64,000 bases of DNA from Marinihelvus fidelis (GCF_008725655.1 NZ_VYXP01000007.1:165246-229245), one strand, 5' to 3'; shown: positions 31,304-39,294, counted from the stretch's first letter. Notes: generated by a model not told the origin, from the letters alone. Numbers and translations: made by a program.

Positions 31304-32236
31304 TCAGGCAGGAAGCCAGCCGTGCTTGCGCGCAAACCGCCGCAACGCGCTGGCGGCGCGGGTGGGGCATTCCAGCATGACCATGTGGCCGCATTCGTCG
31401 TGGGTTACCACGTCCGCCTGGGCCAGGCAGCCTGCCAGCAAACCCGCGGCGGTCACGTCCATCACCTTGTCCTGTTCGCCCCATTCGACCAGTGTCGGCA
31501 CGTCGATCTGCCGGGTAAGTGACTGCAACGACGGCGCGGTGCCCAGCACCTCGCCGGGCACCCGCTGGGTGATGGGCGACAGGCGGCGGGCATTCAGGAA
31601 CGTGGCCCGCGCGATGGGGTAGGGCACCTGGGGGGCGCTGTTGAACAGCAGCCGGGTCAGGGTGCGGAAGTCGGCCATGCTGTCCATCTGGAACGGGTTC
31701 TCTCCGGCGGCCATCTGCTGGCCCAGCGCCGTTGCCGGAACGTCGGCGGTGCCAAACGGCGCCAGCAGCCACAGGCCCCGGGTTCGCCCGGGGTGACGCG
31801 CGGCAAACGCGGCCGCGACCCAGCCACCCACGGAGTTGCCGCCGATGATGCAGGACTTGATGCCCAGGCTGTCGAGCCAGTCAGCCAGCCGGTCCGCCAT
31901 CGCCTCGATGCCTACCGGCTCCGGGGTGGGTGGAATGGCGGTGCTGAACCCCGCCATTTCCGGGATCAGTATGCGGAAATCACGGCGCAACTGCCCGGCG
32001 GCGCCCAGCCAGTGATCGGCCTCGCCGGCCATGCCGTGCAGCAGCACCAGGTCGGGCCCGGTACCGCCGTCCAGGTATCGCCAGGTGGTCTCCCCGGCCC
32101 GGATCGCGCGGGTTCGAAAGCCGGTGACCCGCCGGCCCAGGCGGGACAGCATCCACAGCCAGCGGCGCGGAATGACATACCAGCTGGCGACACCGGCCAG
32201 CAGAAAGGCCAACAGGTAGATCGAAGTGCGGTCCAT
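31304..32236 (-). CDS. Membrane-anchored alpha/beta hydrolase
   Basis: Alpha/beta-hydrolase of 310 residues with an N-terminal membrane anchor (IYLLAFLLAGVASWYVI). I start at ATG 32236, which places the anchor at the N-terminus. LVLLHGMAGEADHW gives the oxyanion strand, GGNSVGGW the nucleophile elbow Ser, EWGEQDKVMD the acid, and DECGHMVMLE the catalytic His. It belongs to the broad esterase/lipase group; the substrate cannot be told. It is divergent from the cyclophilin gene with a 40-bp gap. Confidence 0.82.
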   Translation of the reverse strand: MDRTSIYLLAFLLAGVASWYVIPRRWLWMLSRLGRRVTGFRTRAIRAGETTWRYLDGGTGPDLVLLHGMAGEADHWLGAAGQLRRDFRILIPEMAGFSTAIPPTPEPVGIEAMADRLADWLDSLGIKSCIIGGNSVGGWVAAAFAARHPGRTRGLWLLAPFGTADVPATALGQQMAAGENPFQMDSMADFRTLTRLLFNSAPQVPYPIARATFLNARRLSPITQRVPGEVLGTAPSLQSLTRQIDVPTLVEWGEQDKVMDVTAAGLLAGCLAQADVVTHDECGHMVMLECPTRAASALRRFARKHGWLPA

Positions 32237-32276
32237 ATCGTTATCATAGGCGCTCAATTCGACCAGGACCTGTTTC

Positions 32277-32879
32277 ATGACTTCCAAGATGCTTTCGGCG
32301 CTGGCCGCCATGGCCGTGATTTTCGTCCCGACCGCGGGTGCGTTCGAGTGTGACCCGGAGCCTGTTTTGCCGGGGAACGCGTTCCCGGTCGTGGTGATGG
32401 AAACCAGCATGGGCAATGTCGAAGTCGAACTCGACCGCCTGCGCGCACCGGCGACCGTCAACAATTTCCTCCGTTACGTGGTCGAGGGCAGTTACGACAA
32501 CACGATCTTCCACCGCGTGATCGCGGGCTTCGTGGTGCAGGGCGGTGGCTATGACGGGGAGTTCGAGCAGCGCCCCGTGCATGACCCGGTCATGAACGAG
32601 TCCGGCAACGGCCTGGGCAATATCGCCTGGACCATCGCCATGGCGCGTTTCTCCGACCCGCATTCGGCCACCAGCCAGTTCTACTTCAACGTGGCGGACA
32701 ACTCCGGCAAGCTCGACCCGAGCTCGCGCCAGTGGGGTTACACCGTTTTCGGCACCGTGATTGCCGGACAGGACGTGCTGGAAAAGATCGCCGCCGTGGA
32801 GACCGGCTACAACGCCGATGTCGACTTCCAGGACGTACCCCTGGTGCCGGTGATGCTCATCAAGGCCACGGTGCAGTAG
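32277..32879 (+). CDS. Periplasmic peptidyl-prolyl cis-trans isomerase, cyclophilin type
   Basis: Cyclophilin of 200 residues with a signal peptide (MLSALAAMAVIFVPTAGA), so it should act in the periplasm on folding proteins. Core motifs are METSMGNVEVELD, the active-site FHRVIAGFVVQGGG (Arg and Phe), MARFSDPHSATSQFYFNV and WGYTVFGTVIAGQDVLEKI. Size and layout match PpiA-like enzymes. It is followed 28 bp downstream by an EamA transporter gene that may be co-transcribed. Confidence 0.9.
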   Translation: MTSKMLSALAAMAVIFVPTAGAFECDPEPVLPGNAFPVVVMETSMGNVEVELDRLRAPATVNNFLRYVVEGSYDNTIFHRVIAGFVVQGGGYDGEFEQRPVHDPVMNESGNGLGNIAWTIAMARFSDPHSATSQFYFNVADNSGKLDPSSRQWGYTVFGTVIAGQDVLEKIAAVETGYNADVDFQDVPLVPVMLIKATVQ

Positions 32880-32907
32880 CCACCATGTCCGGCCGCCGGT
32901 CCCGCTA

Positions 32908-33789
32908 ATGGGCTGGGGTGAGTTTTACTCGCTGGCCTCGCCCATGGTCTGGGCGCTGGCCGTGGTGCTGTTCCGCCGCAGCGGCGAAACGCTGCCGCCC
33001 GTCGAGCTGAACCTGTGCAAGAACGGCATCGCCATCGCGCTGATGCTGCCGACGGTGCTGATCTGGGGCGGCTTGCAACCGCCCGCGATGACGGGTTGGG
33101 AGTGGTTGCTGGTGCTGGGGTCGGGGGCGCTGGGCATGGCACTGGGCGACTGGTTCTATTTCGAGGCCATCAATCGCCTGGGTGCGGGTCGCGGCGGCAT
33201 TATCGGCAGCCTGCTCAGCCCGTTCGTTATCGTGCTGTCTGCGGTGTTCCTGGGAGAGCGGCTGGCGGGCCTGCAATGGCTGGGCTTCGCCCTGGTCATG
33301 GCGGGTATCGTCATGGTCACCTGGCGACGACGCCGCCGCGAGGTGACCGGAGACGACCTGCGCGCCGGCGTGATCTTCGGCGTACTGGCGATCTTCCTGT
33401 TCGCGCTGGCGATCGTCATGGTCAAGCCGGTGCTGGAGCAGCACGAGTTCACCTGGATCGTCCTGCTGCGCCTGCTGGCAGGGCTGGCCGGCATGCTGCT
33501 GATTGCCGGCTGGCGCTCGGGAGCGCGCCGAACCCTGGCGCGCTTTCGTGGTCCGCAACCGTGGGCGACCGTGATCTGGGCCTGCGTACTGGGCGGTTGG
33601 CTGTCGATGGTGCTGTGGCTGGCCGGCTACAAGCTCATACCCGCGTCCGAGGCGTCCATTTACAACGAAGCGCAGGGCGCCTTTATCGTCCTGTTCGCCT
33701 GGTGGATACTGAAAGAGCCCGTGACCACCCGCAAGCTGGTCGGCCTGGGGCTGACACTGGCCGGCGTGGTCACCATGCTGATGGCCTAG
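32908..33789 (+). CDS. EamA-family (drug/metabolite) transporter
   Basis: Inner-membrane protein of 293 residues with about ten hydrophobic helices arranged as two EamA repeats (first near residues 5-135, second near 150-290). FYFEAINRLGAGRGGIIGSL and the closing LVGLGLTLAGVVTMLMA are typical. Substrates of this family are metabolites or drugs and cannot be guessed. A 7-codon frame (MSGRRSR) just upstream ends in TAATG overlapping this ATG, which may couple translation or be chance. Confidence 0.85.
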   Translation: MGWGEFYSLASPMVWALAVVLFRRSGETLPPVELNLCKNGIAIALMLPTVLIWGGLQPPAMTGWEWLLVLGSGALGMALGDWFYFEAINRLGAGRGGIIGSLLSPFVIVLSAVFLGERLAGLQWLGFALVMAGIVMVTWRRRRREVTGDDLRAGVIFGVLAIFLFALAIVMVKPVLEQHEFTWIVLLRLLAGLAGMLLIAGWRSGARRTLARFRGPQPWATVIWACVLGGWLSMVLWLAGYKLIPASEASIYNEAQGAFIVLFAWWILKEPVTTRKLVGLGLTLAGVVTMLMA

Positions 33790-33799
33790 GAGGCATCCG

Positions 33800-34702
33800 A
33801 TGGATTATCAACGCACGCGCCGGTTCCTGCTGGCCGGCACACTGGCCCTGGTCGCCATCCTGGCGGCGACACCCTTCCTCGATAACCGCGCGGAAGCCAA
33901 CTACGAGGCCCTGTTCCAGCGTGCCCTGGTGACTTTTGCGCTGGCGCGAACGCTGAACGGCGTGATCTCCGCAGTGCAGGGCACCGAGGTGGCGCTGCAG
34001 CCGGCGGGGGTGGGCGTGACGCTGACGCCGGGGGAGATACTCGACCCCGTCAACGACCTGGTCGAGCGGTTTTCATGGATTATGCTGGGCGCGACCGTTT
34101 CGCTGGGTATCCAGCAGGTGCTGCTGGAAGTGAGTGCCTGGTGGGTGTTGCAGGCCCTGGTGGTGGTTCTGGCCGTCAGCCTGTTGCTGCTCTTGCTTTT
34201 ACGGCCGCGTGGCGCCGACGGGACGGACGGCACGGGCCGCCGGGTGCTGTGGCGGGTGCTGATGATCGCGCTGTTCCTGCGCTTCGCCGTGCCGCTGACG
34301 CTGATCGCCAATGAAGCCCTGTACGACCTGTTCCTGCAGCCCCGCTACGACGCCAGCACCGAGGTGATTGCGACTGCCGGCGAGGCGCTGGAACGCATGG
34401 CCGTGGAAGGCGGGCCCGGTGAGGATGGGCCGCAGCCGGGTGACGGCGAAGCCGGTGGCTCCTGGCTCGATGGCGTCGTCGATTCCCTGGGCCGCGCCTG
34501 GGATGGCGCCAGGGACAGCGTGCAACTGGGCGAAAAGGTCAATCGCGTCAAGGAACGAGCCGCCGAGGTCATCGAACACGTCATCCAGTTAAGCGTGGTG
34601 TTCATCCTGCAAACGGGCGTTTTGCCCATCGTATTCCTGTGGCTTTTCCTGCAATTGGGCAAATGGTTGCTGCGCCCCAGCACTGGTCGTGCAGAACATT
34701 GA
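33800..34702 (+). CDS. Polytopic membrane protein of unknown function
   Basis: 300 residues; I do not recognise the family. An N-terminal helix (FLLAGTLALVAILAATPFL) is followed by an extracytoplasmic-looking segment, two helices around residues 90-135 (IMLGATVSLGIQQVLLEV, ALVVVLAVSLLLLLLL), one near 160 and a C-terminal helix (SVVFILQTGVLPIVFLWLF). A Gly/Asp/Glu-rich region with an amphipathic helix (residues 205-260) may lie in the cytoplasm or periplasm. It starts 10 bp after the EamA gene, so they probably share an operon. Confidence 0.65.
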   Translation: MDYQRTRRFLLAGTLALVAILAATPFLDNRAEANYEALFQRALVTFALARTLNGVISAVQGTEVALQPAGVGVTLTPGEILDPVNDLVERFSWIMLGATVSLGIQQVLLEVSAWWVLQALVVVLAVSLLLLLLLRPRGADGTDGTGRRVLWRVLMIALFLRFAVPLTLIANEALYDLFLQPRYDASTEVIATAGEALERMAVEGGPGEDGPQPGDGEAGGSWLDGVVDSLGRAWDGARDSVQLGEKVNRVKERAAEVIEHVIQLSVVFILQTGVLPIVFLWLFLQLGKWLLRPSTGRAEH

Positions 34703-34735
34703 CATTAATTGAGTAAATTACCTACAAAGTATATA

Positions 34736-34764
34736 TTGACAATAACGGCAATATTTATTATAAC
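34736..34764 (+). promoter_or_regulatory. Near-consensus sigma-70 promoter
   Basis: TTGACA (34736-34741), 17-bp spacer, TATAAC (34759-34764): eleven of twelve consensus bases with ideal spacing, in an AT-rich island that contrasts with the GC-rich surroundings. Transcription should start near 34771. No ORF follows closely, so it probably drives a non-coding RNA. A second TTGACA at 34699 lacks a good -10. Confidence 0.75.
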
Positions 34765-34770
34765 AGTCAT

Positions 34771-34918
34771 ACAGGGGAGACGCCCAACACGTTACCGGTC
34801 TGGCCTGGATAACACGCGGCCCGCATCAAGGGGATTAGCGGAGAAACGCGCAGGGGAGGGACAACGGGTAACAACAGGGTGAAAACAGCCGGCCAGGGTC
34901 GAGGCCGGCTGATTTTAT
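34771..34918 (+). ncRNA. Candidate small RNA (about 148 nt) with own promoter and terminator
   Basis: The segment between a near-consensus promoter and a perfect intrinsic terminator has no credible ORF. GTTACC (34790-34795) can pair with GGTAAC (34867-34872), giving a long-range stem, and smaller GC-rich stems lie inside. Six GGA trinucleotides (34776, 34807, 34832, 34840, 34855, 34859), several as AGGGGA or GCGGAG, recall CsrA/RsmA-sequestering RNAs of the RsmY/RsmZ/CsrB type, but GGA is not rare in GC-rich DNA. It does not look like 6S, SRP, tmRNA or RNase P RNA. Existence is well supported; function is a guess. Confidence 0.6.
34886..34918 (+). terminator. Intrinsic terminator of the candidate small RNA
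   Basis: CAGCCGGCC (34886-34894) and GGCCGGCTG (34903-34911) form a perfect 9-bp stem around an 8-nt loop, followed by ATTTTAT and preceded by AAAA. Confidence 0.85.
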
Positions 34919-34932
34919 GCCTGGACAAAATG

Positions 34933-35044
34933 CCGCAGGCCACCAGGAAGCCTGCCCTGCACCAGGAATCTGGTGCTCCGGGTCTGCCAGGCCACGAATT
35001 CTTGATACCATTCCCACCCAACGCGCCCGTAGCTCATCAGGATA
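34933..35044 (+). repeat. Segmental duplication, upstream copy
   Basis: This 112-bp block is repeated 155 bp downstream (35088-35199) with only scattered differences and no length change. It covers the leader of tRNA-Arg(CCT) and its first 22 nt. It contains the hairpin CACCAG-GAAT-CTGGTG and the 15-mer AGGAATCTGGTGCTC (34964-34978) complementary to the tRNA anticodon arm. Confidence 0.9.
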
Positions 35045-35050
35045 CGGGCG
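35023..35050 (+). pseudogene. Truncated tRNA-Arg(CCT) remnant
   Basis: The first 22 nt of tRNA-Arg (acceptor 5' strand and D-arm) are followed directly by CGGGCG, the 3' acceptor strand. The anticodon arm, variable loop and T-arm are missing. The acceptor strands could still pair. It sits at the end of the upstream copy of the duplication. Confidence 0.7.
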
Positions 35051-35087
35051 ACGGCCCAGGTGCCCTGCTTCTTGCGCTTCGCGCAAA

Positions 35088-35199
35088 CCGCAGGCCACCA
35101 GGAAGCCTGCCCTGCACCAGGAATCTGGTGCTCCGGGTCTGATAGGCAGCGATTTCTTGATACCATTTCCACCCAACGCGCCCGTAGCTCATCAGGATA
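35088..35199 (+). repeat. Segmental duplication, downstream copy running into tRNA-Arg
   Basis: Second copy of the 34933-35044 block, continuing into the intact tRNA-Arg. It again contains AGGAATCTGGTGCTC (35119-35133), complementary to 35200-35214 of the tRNA, including its anticodon. Confidence 0.9.
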
Positions 35200-35254
35200 G
35201 AGCACCAGATTCCTAATCTGGGGGTAGCAGGTTCGAGTCCTGCCGGGCGCGCCA
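35178..35254 (+). tRNA. tRNA-Arg (CCT)
   Basis: 77-nt cloverleaf. The acceptor GCGCCCG pairs with CGGGCGC, the discriminator is G, and CCA is encoded. The D-arm carries AGCTCATCAGGATAGAGC. The anticodon stem CCAGA/TCTGG encloses loop TTCCTAA with anticodon CCT, and the T-arm contains GTTCGAGTC. It reads AGG codons. A heptamer array begins 3 bp after the CCA. Confidence 0.96.
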
Positions 35255-35256
35255 TG

Positions 35257-35291
35257 CTCACTACTCACTCCTAACTCCTCACTCCTCCCCA
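35257..35291 (+). repeat. Heptamer array directly after tRNA-Arg
   Basis: Five contiguous 7-bp units: CTCACTA, CTCACTC, CTAACTC, CTCACTC, CTCCCCA. The unit differs from GTGACGC but the 7-bp period and the position directly at a gene 3' end are the same as in the other arrays. It may also lie in the leader of the following EEP gene. Confidence 0.7.
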
Positions 35292-35297
35292 ACCACC

Positions 35298-35993
35298 TTG
35301 ACCCAGATCGCGACCTACAACATCCACCGCTGCATCGGTGGCGATGGTCATTACGATCCCGGCCGTATTCGTAAAGTGCTGCAGGAGATCGATGCGGATG
35401 TCGTCGCGCTGCAGGAGGTGGAACTGTTTCACGAGCATCCCGGATTGCTGGATGAACTCACCCGGGGCAGTGAGTGGCGGGCGATTCACGATGTCACGCT
35501 GCGGCGGTCTTCCGGGCACTACGGCAATGCCGTGCTGACCCGGTTGCCGGTGCTGGCCATGGAGCGGGTTGACCTGTCCTGGCCGGGCCGGGAGCCGCGC
35601 GGTGCGCTGGTGTTGCGGCTGGATTCCGGGCACGGCGTGATCGGTTTCGTGGCCACTCACCTGGGGTTGCGGCCGGCGGAGCGGCGGGAGCAGGTGCGGC
35701 GCTTGCTGGCCACCATGGAGCGCCTGGATGCGGACGGGGATGAGGGTTGTCCGCTGGTCCTGGCCGGTGACCTGAACGAATGGCTGCTTTGGGGCCGGCC
35801 GTTGCGTTGGTTGCGGCGCCGGTTCCTGCCTACACCATCGCCGGCGACCTGGCCCGCTTCGCGGCCGGTTTTCGCGCTCGATCGCATCTGGGTCTCACCG
35901 CGCAGTCGGCTGGTCAGTATCGATGTGCATGACTCGCCGCTGGCGCGGCGGGCGTCTGACCACCGGCCCCTCGTCGCCAGGTTGGAGACCTGA
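35298..35993 (+). CDS. Endonuclease/exonuclease/phosphatase (EEP) family protein
   Basis: EEP-fold metal-dependent phosphoesterase of 231 residues. IATYNIHRCIG carries the catalytic Asn, VVALQEVE the metal-binding Glu, THLGLRPAERREQ the His strand, LAGDLNEW the Asp/Asn pair and RASDHRPLVA the terminal Asp-His. The start is probably TTG 35298, since the fold begins at once and no ATG fits; a ribosome site is weak. Relatives include E. coli YbhP, encoded beside the PLD-type cardiolipin synthase ClsB. Here a PLD-VTT fusion gene lies convergently 5 bp away, the same pairing in a different arrangement. Confidence 0.85.
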   Translation: MTQIATYNIHRCIGGDGHYDPGRIRKVLQEIDADVVALQEVELFHEHPGLLDELTRGSEWRAIHDVTLRRSSGHYGNAVLTRLPVLAMERVDLSWPGREPRGALVLRLDSGHGVIGFVATHLGLRPAERREQVRRLLATMERLDADGDEGCPLVLAGDLNEWLLWGRPLRWLRRRFLPTPSPATWPASRPVFALDRIWVSPRSRLVSIDVHDSPLARRASDHRPLVARLET

Positions 35994-35998
35994 CTGGG

Positions 35999-38104
35999 TC
36001 AGGATGATTTCAGGACGCGTTTGAGCCCCGTGGCGGCCAGTGCGATCACGACAACGACGACGACCAGTGCCGTCACGGTACCCGCGCCCGGGTCTTTGAC
36101 GGCCTTGACCAGGCTGCCTGAGAAAAGCGTCAGAGCGCCGATGCCGGGCAACAGGCCGATGGCCGAGCCGACCATGAAGCGGAACAGGCTGATGTGTGAG
36201 GCGCCGGCGACGACATTGACTACGGTGTACGGCGCGACGGGGATCATGCGCAACACCGCGACGGCCATGATGCCGCGCTCGGAGAGTCTCTGGCTGAGGC
36301 GGTGGACGCGGCTGCCGTCGTAGCGTTCCAGCAATGTGCCTCCCATCAGTTTGCCGGCCTGGAAACCGGCCGCGCCGCTGATCAGGGCGCCGATCATCGA
36401 GCAGGCGAAACCCTGCCAGGGCCCCAGCAGCACGGCGGCCACCACGACCAGCAGGCTCAACGGCAGCATGAACAGGCTGGTGATGGCGATCACCGCAAGC
36501 ACGGCGCCAAAACGGGCCCAGCCATCGTCAAGGAACCCAAGCCAGTCCTGCAGGCGTTGCGTGTCCAGGGCGTCACCCAGCGGTGTCCAGCGCCAGGCCG
36601 CCGCCAGTGCCAGCATGAGGACGACCAGCAGGATGAATCCGATCAGCCGTCGATGGCCGGTGGGCTGCTCCTGCTTGGGGATGGCGCGCTGCACCAGGTA
36701 GTTCGGGTCGATGGGTTCTTCCGGGTCGAGCAGGTCGCCATCGTCGTTGAGATCAAGCGGCGCACCGGACGCTTCGCGCTCGAGTGGGCGCAGGGAGCGG
36801 CCCTGCTCGCTGGCCAGTTCATCGATGACGCGGCTGAGACGGCCATGCTCTCGCAGGTGGTCGCGCACGACGTTGGGAGAGGTATCCAGGTGTTCGGAAA
36901 GCAGCCGGTCCAGCGTGTCGGCGGCGGCTGTCGAGTCCGGGGCGTCAATGGCCAGGTCGCACTCGCTGTCCAGGCCCATCGAACGGTTGCTGGCGTTGGC
37001 GGAGCCGATGCGTACGAGGCGGTCATCGATCACGGCAATCTTGGCGTGCACGCTGATGCATTCGCCATCGCCCAGTCCGGGCTGGTGTGGGTAGCGCACG
37101 CGCAGGCGATCGGCGTGGTCGGCGGCGTAGAGCTGTTCCAGGCGGTGGCGACGCAGTTCATCCATCGTGACCTGCTCAAGCCAGCCGCCGGTATGGTGCG
37201 GCAGTACCAGCACCACGTCCGGGCCCTGCTCGCCGGCCAGGCGCTCGGCCAGGGCGCTCGCCAGGCGGGCGGAAGAAAAGTACTGGTTCTCGATATAGAT
37301 GTAGTCCTGCGCGGACGCGATCGTGTCCAGCCACAGTTGTTCGACCTCGCGCACGGGCTCGTGCTCTTCCCAGGCGGGCAGCGTGCGGGCAATGGCCACC
37401 GGGGTTGCTTCCCAGGCTGGCTCCACCGAATCCGGCCAGGGTGATGTCGCGTGGTCGTTGCGCGCGGGTTGTCCAGGGCATGGGCTGGCGCCGCAACGTT
37501 GCCAGCGCGCGCGAGCCAGTTCGCCGAGTGCGGCGGCGGCATCGCCTTCAACCACCATCATGGCGTCGTGGAACGGGGGGTAGGGCTTGCCGTCAGGGTC
37601 GGTCCGGCGTGGGTCATCCGGGGCATGTGACGCGTCATCCCAGCGCCAGCGGCTGAGGTCGATGCCGCCACAGAACGCGACCCGGTCGTCGATCACCACC
37701 AGTTTCTGGTGCTGTGATCCGCCCGGGGGGTGGGCGCCGTCAAAATGCACGTGCAGGCGCTCATCGGTGCCAAAACGCAGCTTGAGGTCCTGGAACCATT
37801 CGCGCTCGCGGGCATAGACCGGGTTGTAGTTCCAGCTCAGCAGCCAGGCATCGAGATCGGCGTTGTCTTCGACCTGCCGGCAAAGGGCGTCCTGCAGGCT
37901 CGGGTCGTCGTCGCCGCGTCCCAGCCGTTCACGGCGGTCGAAATCCCAGCCGACGATCAACACCTGTTCCCGGGCATGCGCCAGCGACTCGCGCAGCGCG
38001 CGGAAGTAGTGCGCCGACTCGACGATGACGGCCGCACGGCTGGCGATTTCGATCCGCCAGGCGTTGTCTCCGGGCCTGAACGGTGATGAAGGTTCTGCCG
38101 TCAT
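35999..38104 (-). CDS. Phospholipase D-like / VTT (DedA-type) fusion protein
   Basis: 701-residue fusion. The N-terminal ~440 residues form a two-lobed PLD domain with HKD motifs SQHQKLVVIDD (near residue 145) and SVHAKIAVIDD (near 355), the latter followed by GSANASNRSMGLDSE. The C-terminal ~220 residues are a membrane VTT/SNARE-associated domain: a helix at GFILLVVLMLALAAAW, then SLFMLPLSLLVVVAAVLLGPW and AGFQAGKLMGGTLLER, with AVAVLRMIPVAPYTVVNVVAGA typical of DedA/TVP38 proteins. PLD enzymes of this type hydrolyse or transfer phosphatidyl groups; the VTT part may move lipid. The ATG overlaps the RNase D stop. Confidence 0.88.
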   Translation of the reverse strand: MTAEPSSPFRPGDNAWRIEIASRAAVIVESAHYFRALRESLAHAREQVLIVGWDFDRRERLGRGDDDPSLQDALCRQVEDNADLDAWLLSWNYNPVYAREREWFQDLKLRFGTDERLHVHFDGAHPPGGSQHQKLVVIDDRVAFCGGIDLSRWRWDDASHAPDDPRRTDPDGKPYPPFHDAMMVVEGDAAAALGELARARWQRCGASPCPGQPARNDHATSPWPDSVEPAWEATPVAIARTLPAWEEHEPVREVEQLWLDTIASAQDYIYIENQYFSSARLASALAERLAGEQGPDVVLVLPHHTGGWLEQVTMDELRRHRLEQLYAADHADRLRVRYPHQPGLGDGECISVHAKIAVIDDRLVRIGSANASNRSMGLDSECDLAIDAPDSTAAADTLDRLLSEHLDTSPNVVRDHLREHGRLSRVIDELASEQGRSLRPLEREASGAPLDLNDDGDLLDPEEPIDPNYLVQRAIPKQEQPTGHRRLIGFILLVVLMLALAAAWRWTPLGDALDTQRLQDWLGFLDDGWARFGAVLAVIAITSLFMLPLSLLVVVAAVLLGPWQGFACSMIGALISGAAGFQAGKLMGGTLLERYDGSRVHRLSQRLSERGIMAVAVLRMIPVAPYTVVNVVAGASHISLFRFMVGSAIGLLPGIGALTLFSGSLVKAVKDPGAGTVTALVVVVVVIALAATGLKRVLKSS

Positions 38105-39294
38105 TCCTCTTCGTCGTTGACCGGGTTGGCGAATTCCGTGAGTACGTCGTCCAGGCAGTCAGCGCGCCAGCCATCCAGGCGGCCGGGCAGGGGCGGCTGG
38201 GTGCCCTCGTAAACCAGCTGTTCCAGTTCCTTTCGCGACGCCAGCAGCGCGGGTTCGATGTCCAGGGCGCGGGCCTTGTTGGCCACGGCGTCACGCAATG
38301 CCGCCAGGCGCTTGCGCTGTTTCGGGGTCGCCCGGGGGATCTCGGGCAGGCGCTCGCCGCTGTCCAGCACGTCCTGGACAAGCCGGTTCAGCGTGGCCTG
38401 GTGGCGCTGGCGGGCCCGAGGGTGCAGGCTTTCGACCTCGATGAGCTGTTCGGGCTCGGTCATGCGGCGCGATGCGATGGTCAGCAGTGCGCCGTCGGGG
38501 ATGATGAAACCACGCGGCCGATTGCGCTCGCGCGCCACGCCTTCGCGCCAGGCGGCGAGTGCCGAGAGGATGGCCAGGGCCTGGCCGTCCAGGCGTCCCG
38601 CACCCTTGATCCGCTGCCAGGCGGTGGACGGGTCGGCGGGCCTGGCGGCGGCATCGATGACGCGCGCGCAGTCTTCTTCCAGCCAACCCAGGCGGCCTTT
38701 GTCCTGCAGCTGCTCGCGCAGGATCTGCCACATCTGCGGCAACACGCAGACGTCCAGGGCCGCGTAGCGCAGCTGCGCCGGCTTGAGTGGGCGCGCGCAC
38801 CAGTTGCTGCGGGTCTGGTCCTTGTCGACCTCCAGGCCCAGCAGCCATTCCGCGGCCTTGTGGTAGCCCAGTTGCAGCGGCTGGCCGAGCATGGCGCAGG
38901 CCAGCTGGGAGTCGACCAGCGGCACGGGCAGCGCGCCGACGGTATTGGCGAGCACGTCGAGGTCCTCGGACGGGCTGTGGAACAGCTTGGTGATGCCCGG
39001 GTCCTCGAGCAGTTCGCGCAGGGGCGGCAACGTGCCTTCTGCCAGCGGGTCGAGCAACCAGACGGTCTGGCCGTCGGAAATCTGCACCAGGCCGAGCTCG
39101 GCGAAGTAGGTGCGCTCACGGACAAATTCGGTATCAAGCGCCAGCAGGTCGGCCCGGCGCCAGGCTTTCGCGGCGCGCGCGACCTGCGCGCCGGTGGTCA
39201 GCATGATGGGGCGGTCGGCCGCCGCGAGCGCGGTGTCCAGGGTCTGGTCGGTGAGTTCTGGCAAGGTGAGGTTTCGCTTTTTAAACAGGCTCAT
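38101..39294 (-). CDS. rnd: Ribonuclease D
   Basis: 3'-5' exoribonuclease of 397 residues that trims tRNA precursors. The DEDDy motifs are present: LLALDTEFVRE (Asp, Glu), LFHSPSEDLDVL (Asp) and the YAALDVCVL Tyr/Asp pair. Two HRDC-type helical domains follow, the first near AILSALAAWREGVARERNRPRGFIIPD, quoted as AAWREGVARERNRPRGF. Length fits RNase D of gammaproteobacteria. It is co-transcribed with the PLD-VTT gene. Confidence 0.93.
   Translation of the reverse strand: MSLFKKRNLTLPELTDQTLDTALAAADRPIMLTTGAQVARAAKAWRRADLLALDTEFVRERTYFAELGLVQISDGQTVWLLDPLAEGTLPPLRELLEDPGITKLFHSPSEDLDVLANTVGALPVPLVDSQLACAMLGQPLQLGYHKAAEWLLGLEVDKDQTRSNWCARPLKPAQLRYAALDVCVLPQMWQILREQLQDKGRLGWLEEDCARVIDAAARPADPSTAWQRIKGAGRLDGQALAILSALAAWREGVARERNRPRGFIIPDGALLTIASRRMTEPEQLIEVESLHPRARQRHQATLNRLVQDVLDSGERLPEIPRATPKQRKRLAALRDAVANKARALDIEPALLASRKELEQLVYEGTQPPLPGRLDGWRADCLDDVLTEFANPVNDEEE

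Noticed and set aside
34771..34918. 6S, SRP, RNase P or tmRNA identity for the small RNA
   Set aside because: None of their conserved core sequences is present and the length or fold does not fit.
35178..35254. Genomic-island attachment site at tRNA-Arg
   Set aside because: The duplicated part is the 5' half and leader, not the 3' end, and no integrase gene is nearby.
34767..35292. Several overlapping minus-strand frames sharing a GAPDSWCRAGFLVACG segment
   Set aside because: They translate the duplicated leader and the antisense of tRNA-Arg; the repeat explains the shared peptide.
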